Below are positions 31,079 through 34,341 of a DNA stretch of 34,341 bases, in pieces. Position 1 is the stretch's first letter; the number at the start of each line of letters is the position of its first letter. A model generated the notes under the pieces. The model ran no database searches. It had not been told where the DNA came from and saw only the letters and a program-made list of their open reading frames with translations. The stretch covers positions 1 through 34,341 of the forward strand of contig JAGQUQ010000018.1 in NCBI GenBank assembly GCA_020438425.1, given 5' to 3'. Source of the DNA: Solirubrobacterales bacterium. Lineage in GTDB: Bacteria; Actinomycetota; Thermoleophilia; Solirubrobacterales; 70-9. Position numbers and translations under genes: made by a program.

Positions 31079-31837
31079 CTACCGCCATCGCACGACAACC
31101 CGTTCCAGCAGGCCGATCAGGGCGTAAAGGGCGATCGCGATCACCGACAGCACGAAGACCGATGCGAACATCCGCGCGGTCTCGAGCTGGGCGTTGTCCT
31201 GAAGGATCAGGAAGCCGAGGCCGGAGTCGGCACCGGCCCATTCCCCGAAGACCGCACCGATCACCGCGACGGCGGCCGCGATCCGTGCCCCGGTAAAGAC
31301 CCCGGGCAGCGCGGTCGGCACCTCGACCCGGCGGAAGATGCCGAACCGGCTCGCGTCGAGCGAGCGCATCATCCGCACGGCCTCGGGGTCGGTCCGCCGG
31401 AGTCCGTCCAGGGTGTTGACGACGATCGGAAAGAAGCAGATCAGGCTGATGATCAGCAGCTTGGGCCAGATCCCGTAGCCGAACCAGACCACCAGCACCG
31501 GGGCGATCACGATCACCGGGATCGTCTGGGAGGCGACGACCAGCGGGTAGCCGGCCCGGCGGACCAGATCCGAACTGCGGAAGAGGACCGCGACCGTCAG
31601 TCCGATCACCAGGGCGAGGCAGAACCCGGCGACGATCTCGACCAGGGTCGTGCCGGCGTTTTCGAGGATCAGGTCCCGGTCCTGCCAGAGCACTTCCGCG
31701 ATCCCGGAAGGGGAGGGCACGAGGAATTCCTCGAGCCCGAGGGAATCGGCCAGGAATCCGTTCGAGGCGGCCAATTGCCAGAGGCCGAGGAGGGCCAGCA
31801 CGACCAGCAGGGGCGGGAGCCAGAGGCGCAGCTTCAC
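31079..31837 (-). CDS. SsuC/ThiX-type ABC permease
   Basis: 252 residues from GTG 31837, which overlaps the ATPase stop (GTGA). Six membrane helices of the BPD_transp_1 family, with the EAA coupling loop DPEAVRMMRSLDASRFGIFRRVEVPTALPGVFTGARIAAAVAVIGAVFGEW near residues 155-205. The N-terminus LWLPPLLVVLALLGLWQLA is a membrane anchor. Exports nothing; it forms the import channel for the binding protein encoded downstream. Confidence 0.92.
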   Translation of the reverse strand: MKLRLWLPPLLVVLALLGLWQLAASNGFLADSLGLEEFLVPSPSGIAEVLWQDRDLILENAGTTLVEIVAGFCLALVIGLTVAVLFRSSDLVRRAGYPLVVASQTIPVIVIAPVLVVWFGYGIWPKLLIISLICFFPIVVNTLDGLRRTDPEAVRMMRSLDASRFGIFRRVEVPTALPGVFTGARIAAAVAVIGAVFGEWAGADSGLGFLILQDNAQLETARMFASVFVLSVIAIALYALIGLLERVVVRWR

Positions 31838-32598
31838 TTGTTCTCACCGCGAGCCGCGAGCAGGGCCAGAAGCTCCTGCCGGCGCTGGTTGAAAGAGGTC
31901 GAGCTGACTACCTGGTCACGGGGGCCGGTTTCGCCACGCGCCCCTTCGACCGTCGCGACGATGCGTCCCGGCCTGGGGGAGAGTACGGCGACCCGGTCGG
32001 CGAGATAGAGCGCCTCCTCGACGTCGTGGCTGACCAGCAGGACAGTCGCTCCCGACCCGGCCAGCGCCGGGGCCAGCCACTCCTGCAGATCAGCCCGGGT
32101 AATCGCGTCGAGAGCCGCGAGCGGTTCGTCGAGCAGCAGCACCGGCTTGCCTGAAACCAGGGTTCGGATGAAGGCGACCCGCTGCCGCATCCCGCCGGAA
32201 AGCTCCTCCGGCCGGGCCGACTCGAAGCCCTGGAGCCCGAAGTGGGCGAACCGCTCTGCCGCCGCCAGCCTCGCCTCCCGCCTCGATCGACCCTGATTCA
32301 CGAGAGCCAGTCCGGCGTTGTCGAGGGCCGAGTACCAGGGGAGGAGGCAATCCCGCTGTGGCATCCAGGCACATCCCGCGAGCCGCCCGGCATTCCCGCT
32401 TTGGCCAGCCACCGAGAGCCGTCCGGCCGTAGGACTGCCGAGACCGCCGACCAGTTCGAGCAGGGTTGACTTGCCGCAGCCGGAAGGGCCGACGATCCCG
32501 AAGATCTCGCCGGGAGAGACCTCGAAGTCGATCTCCGCAAGCGTTTTCAGCGACCCGTAGCTGTGGGTCAGATCCCGTGCGGAAACTGTCGCCGTCAT
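31834..32598 (-). CDS. SsuB/ThiZ-type ABC ATPase
   Basis: 254 residues from ATG 32598. Walker A GPSGCGKST, Q-loop WMPQRDCLLPW, signature LSGGMRQRVAFIRTL, Walker B LLLDEPLAALD and switch SHDVEEALYLADRV are typical of the nitrate/sulfonate/pyrimidine importer ATPases. GTG 32613 in frame is an alternative; ATG 32598 fits family N-termini and has GAGAAT 7 bases upstream, a weak leaderless-type element. First gene of the importer operon; the permease starts in its stop codon. Confidence 0.9.
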   Translation of the reverse strand: MTATVSARDLTHSYGSLKTLAEIDFEVSPGEIFGIVGPSGCGKSTLLELVGGLGSPTAGRLSVAGQSGNAGRLAGCAWMPQRDCLLPWYSALDNAGLALVNQGRSRREARLAAAERFAHFGLQGFESARPEELSGGMRQRVAFIRTLVSGKPVLLLDEPLAALDAITRADLQEWLAPALAGSGATVLLVSHDVEEALYLADRVAVLSPRPGRIVATVEGARGETGPRDQVVSSTSFNQRRQELLALLAARGENK

Positions 32599-32641
32599 CG
32601 CGGAGATTCTCACGCATCGCTAGGATGCCGACATTCCTGAA

Positions 32642-32664
32642 CTCCTTACTAAAGAAGTAGGGAG
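32642..32664 (+). promoter_or_regulatory. Leader hairpin upstream of the TauE-like gene
   Basis: CTCCTTACT, loop AAAGA, AGTAGGGAG: a 9-bp stem with one G-T pair. It lies in the probable 5' leader, about 55 bases before TTG 32720. TAGGAT at 32621-32626 could be the -10. No known riboswitch class could be matched. Confidence 0.35.
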
Positions 32665-32719
32665 AGTCAGGAGCGCCTCTAGCCCGGCGTCAGAGCACTG
32701 GCCCTGCCTGGAAATTCCA

Positions 32720-33658
32720 TTGGACTTCTCAATCGCCATCCTCTTCTTTGGCTTCGGAATCGGAGTGCTCGTTGGCATGACCGGAATGGGTGGAGGAGCC
32801 CTGATGACTCCGCTGCTGATCCTGCTTTTCGGGGTTTCTCCGACCACTGCGATCGGAACCGACATCCTCTACGCGGCGATCACCAAGACGGTCGGCGGCT
32901 GGCGCCACCTCAAGATGAAGACGGTCAACATGGGACTGGTCTTCTGGCTTGCGGTCGGGTCGGTTCCCTCGGCGATCTTCGGTGTCCAGCTGGTTGCCTG
33001 GCTTCAGGATCAGCTGGGGGAGGACAAGCTCGACTCGCTCGTCTACGCGGTTCTGGGCGGAACCCTGCTGATGGTCGGAATCATCACCCTGGCCAGAGCC
33101 CTGATCCTCGCCCGGACCATTTCCGAGCGGGACGACTTCAAGATCGAACTCAGGCACAAAGTCGCCGCGGTGACGATTGGTGCGACAACCGGATTCGTGA
33201 TCGGGGTCACCTCGGCCGGCTCCGGCACGGTCATCGCGGTACTGCTGATCGCGGTCTTCCGGCTGACGCCGAAGCACGTGGTCGGTACCGACGTCTTCCA
33301 TGCCGCGATCGTGCTCTGGGCGGCCGGCATCGCCCACTTCGGTCACGGCAACGTGGACATGGGACTGGTCGGCAACATCCTGCTCGGCTCGGTGCCAGGA
33401 GTGGTCGTCGGGGCGGCGCTGATGGGCCGGATCAATCAGGACACCATTCGCATCGCCCTCGGCATCGTGCTGATCCTCTCTGGCTTCTTCACCGTCCAGA
33501 AGGGCGACCCGCTGGTCTGGCCGATCGCCGCCCTGGTTGCCGGGCTCGGCTTCGCGCTGATCCTGATGGCGCCCCGCTGGTACCAGCATTTCCGGCCTCC
33601 CGAGGCGATCGAAGCCGAGAAGGCAGCCGTGAAGAAAGCTCACGACGAAGGGGAATAA
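32720..33658 (+). CDS. TauE/SafE-family (TSUP) membrane transporter
   Basis: 312 residues from TTG 32720, the only start that keeps the complete first helix (IAILFFGFGIGVLVGMTGMGGG). Two repeats, each beginning with a GxGGG/GAGSG-type motif: MTGMGGGALMTPLLILLFGVSPTTAIGTDI and VTSAGSGTVIAVLLIAVFRLTPKHVVGTDV. This is the TSUP signature. About eight membrane helices. Family members export or import sulfite, sulfonates or organic acids; which one applies here is unknown. Followed by an Rrf2 regulator, a common arrangement for sulfur genes. Confidence 0.9.
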   Translation: MDFSIAILFFGFGIGVLVGMTGMGGGALMTPLLILLFGVSPTTAIGTDILYAAITKTVGGWRHLKMKTVNMGLVFWLAVGSVPSAIFGVQLVAWLQDQLGEDKLDSLVYAVLGGTLLMVGIITLARALILARTISERDDFKIELRHKVAAVTIGATTGFVIGVTSAGSGTVIAVLLIAVFRLTPKHVVGTDVFHAAIVLWAAGIAHFGHGNVDMGLVGNILLGSVPGVVVGAALMGRINQDTIRIALGIVLILSGFFTVQKGDPLVWPIAALVAGLGFALILMAPRWYQHFRPPEAIEAEKAAVKKAHDEGE

Positions 33659-33781
33659 TTCCTCCGGGCAGAGCGAAGTCTCGTCATTTTTCTATCTTGC
33701 TGACCTGTTTGATCGCGAAATATCCTGGCCGCCCGCGTCGGTCAAGCCGCTTTCACCCGATCAGGCTGGTTTACTAGGCAC

Positions 33782-34240
33782 ATGCGCGTCTCAGCCAAGG
33801 CCGATTACGCCGTTCGGGCGGTTGCCGAACTCGCCGCGTCCCCGGACGGGCCGGTCAAGGGCGAGCGCCTTGCCGACTCGCAGGACATTCCGCTCCAGTT
33901 CCTCGAACACATCCTGCTTGACCTCAAGCACTCCGGGATCGTCCGCGCCCGCCGGGGAGCCAAGGGCGGCTACTGGCTCGCCAAGCCTTCCGAGGAAGTT
34001 TCGATTGCTGACGTGATCCGCGCGGTCGAAGGACCGATCGCCAACGTCCAGTCGGCCCCGCCCGAGTCGATCACCTACAGCGGCAGCGCCAAGGAACTTC
34101 AGAGCGTCTGGATCGCAGTCCGGGCCAGCCTCCGCGAAGTCCTCGAATCAACCAGCCTCGCCGACCTCGTCTCGGGTGAACTTCCTGACCACGTCAGGGA
34201 GCTTGCCGATGACAAGGACGCCTGGGCCCCCCGCCAATAA
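33782..34240 (+). CDS. Rrf2-family transcription regulator without Fe-S cysteines
   Basis: 152 residues. N-terminal winged helix with family motifs MRVSAKADYAVRAVAELA, IPLQFLEHILLDLKHSGIVRARRGAKGGYWLAKP and the ISIADVIRAVEGP-like segment, then a dimerisation helix. No cysteine occurs in the whole protein, so it cannot hold the Fe-S cluster of IscR/NsrR/RsrR; it may act like CymR, which senses sulfur status through a partner. ATG 33782 has TTTACT 6 bases upstream, so the mRNA may be leaderless. The TauE-like gene upstream is its likeliest target. Confidence 0.9.
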   Translation: MRVSAKADYAVRAVAELAASPDGPVKGERLADSQDIPLQFLEHILLDLKHSGIVRARRGAKGGYWLAKPSEEVSIADVIRAVEGPIANVQSAPPESITYSGSAKELQSVWIAVRASLREVLESTSLADLVSGELPDHVRELADDKDAWAPRQ

Positions 34241-34341
34241 TCCGGGCAAGGCGCCCTGTGCATGACCCGCTCAAGGTTGGTGGTGTTGGCTTTTCGTCGA
34301 GATTCAATTTCTGGTGTGTCGACTTTCATCACTCTCGGTGA
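34241..34341. other. 3' region after the Rrf2 gene
   Basis: A short GGGC-AAGGC-GCCC hairpin follows the stop. A frame from ATG 34262 stays open to the window edge, but there is no ribosome binding site or promoter pattern and the composition is less GC-rich, so I do not call a gene. Confidence 0.3.

Noticed and set aside
32599..32719. TPP or SAM riboswitch between the importer and the TauE-like gene
   Set aside because: The conserved core motifs of either aptamer are absent; only a simple 9-bp hairpin is seen.
34262..34341. Start of a new plus-strand gene running off the window
   Set aside because: No ribosome binding site or leaderless -10 is visible and only 80 bases can be read.

Overview
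The window is GC-rich, uses GTG and TTG starts freely, and encodes an actinobacterial-type integration host factor (mIHF-like) and lipoproteins with typical Gram-positive lipoboxes. Several genes appear to be read from leaderless promoters. This suggests a high-GC actinobacterium, most likely of the Thermoleophilia (Solirubrobacterales-like) lineage; the lineage is an inference from gene content, not from a marker gene. No rRNA, tRNA, CRISPR array or intact mobile element was seen.

Layout. 1-4705: the 5' 923 codons of metH (minus), a divergent DUF1697 gene, a FhuF-like ferric-siderophore reductase, and a decayed stretch holding the wreck of a FecE/FepC-type ATPase. 4706-5775: an ExbB/TolQ-like channel protein with a DUF2149 partner. 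5801-5956: a structured dispersed repeat. 5965-10704 (minus): a lipoprotein, two tandem PQQ-type sugar dehydrogenases and an aldehyde dehydrogenase. 10841-17187 (plus): a tightly overlapping operon of two MlaE/YrbE permeases, an MlaF-like ATPase with an acidic tail, an MmpL/RND protein, an anchored thioredoxin-fold protein and a four-helix membrane protein. 17302-17640: mIHF-like protein. 18020-23295: a complete branched-chain amino acid (Liv-type) ABC transporter plus a small membrane protein. 23285-28386: an alpha-oxoamine synthase diverging from a two-permease ABC exporter and a YghO-type GNAT protein, a possible sphingolipid/ceramide-type locus. 28441-28588: a second copy of the structured repeat. 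28670-30003: a small membrane protein and an AlkA-like glycosylase. 30010-32598 (minus): an NMT1/THI5-type ABC importer. 32720-34240: a TauE/SafE-type exporter and a cysteine-free Rrf2 regulator.

How it fits together. Most operons are translationally coupled by 1-4 base overlaps (ATGA, GTGA, TTGA, TGATG, TAATG). Membrane lipid handling recurs: the MlaE-MlaE-MlaF-RND operon lacks an MCE protein, and the synthase-exporter-GNAT group looks like a lipid synthesis and export unit. The most unusual non-coding signal is the pair of repeats at 5801-5956 and 28441-28588. Their long hairpin stems differ at six base pairs, and every difference is compensated on the other arm, which points to a selected structure.
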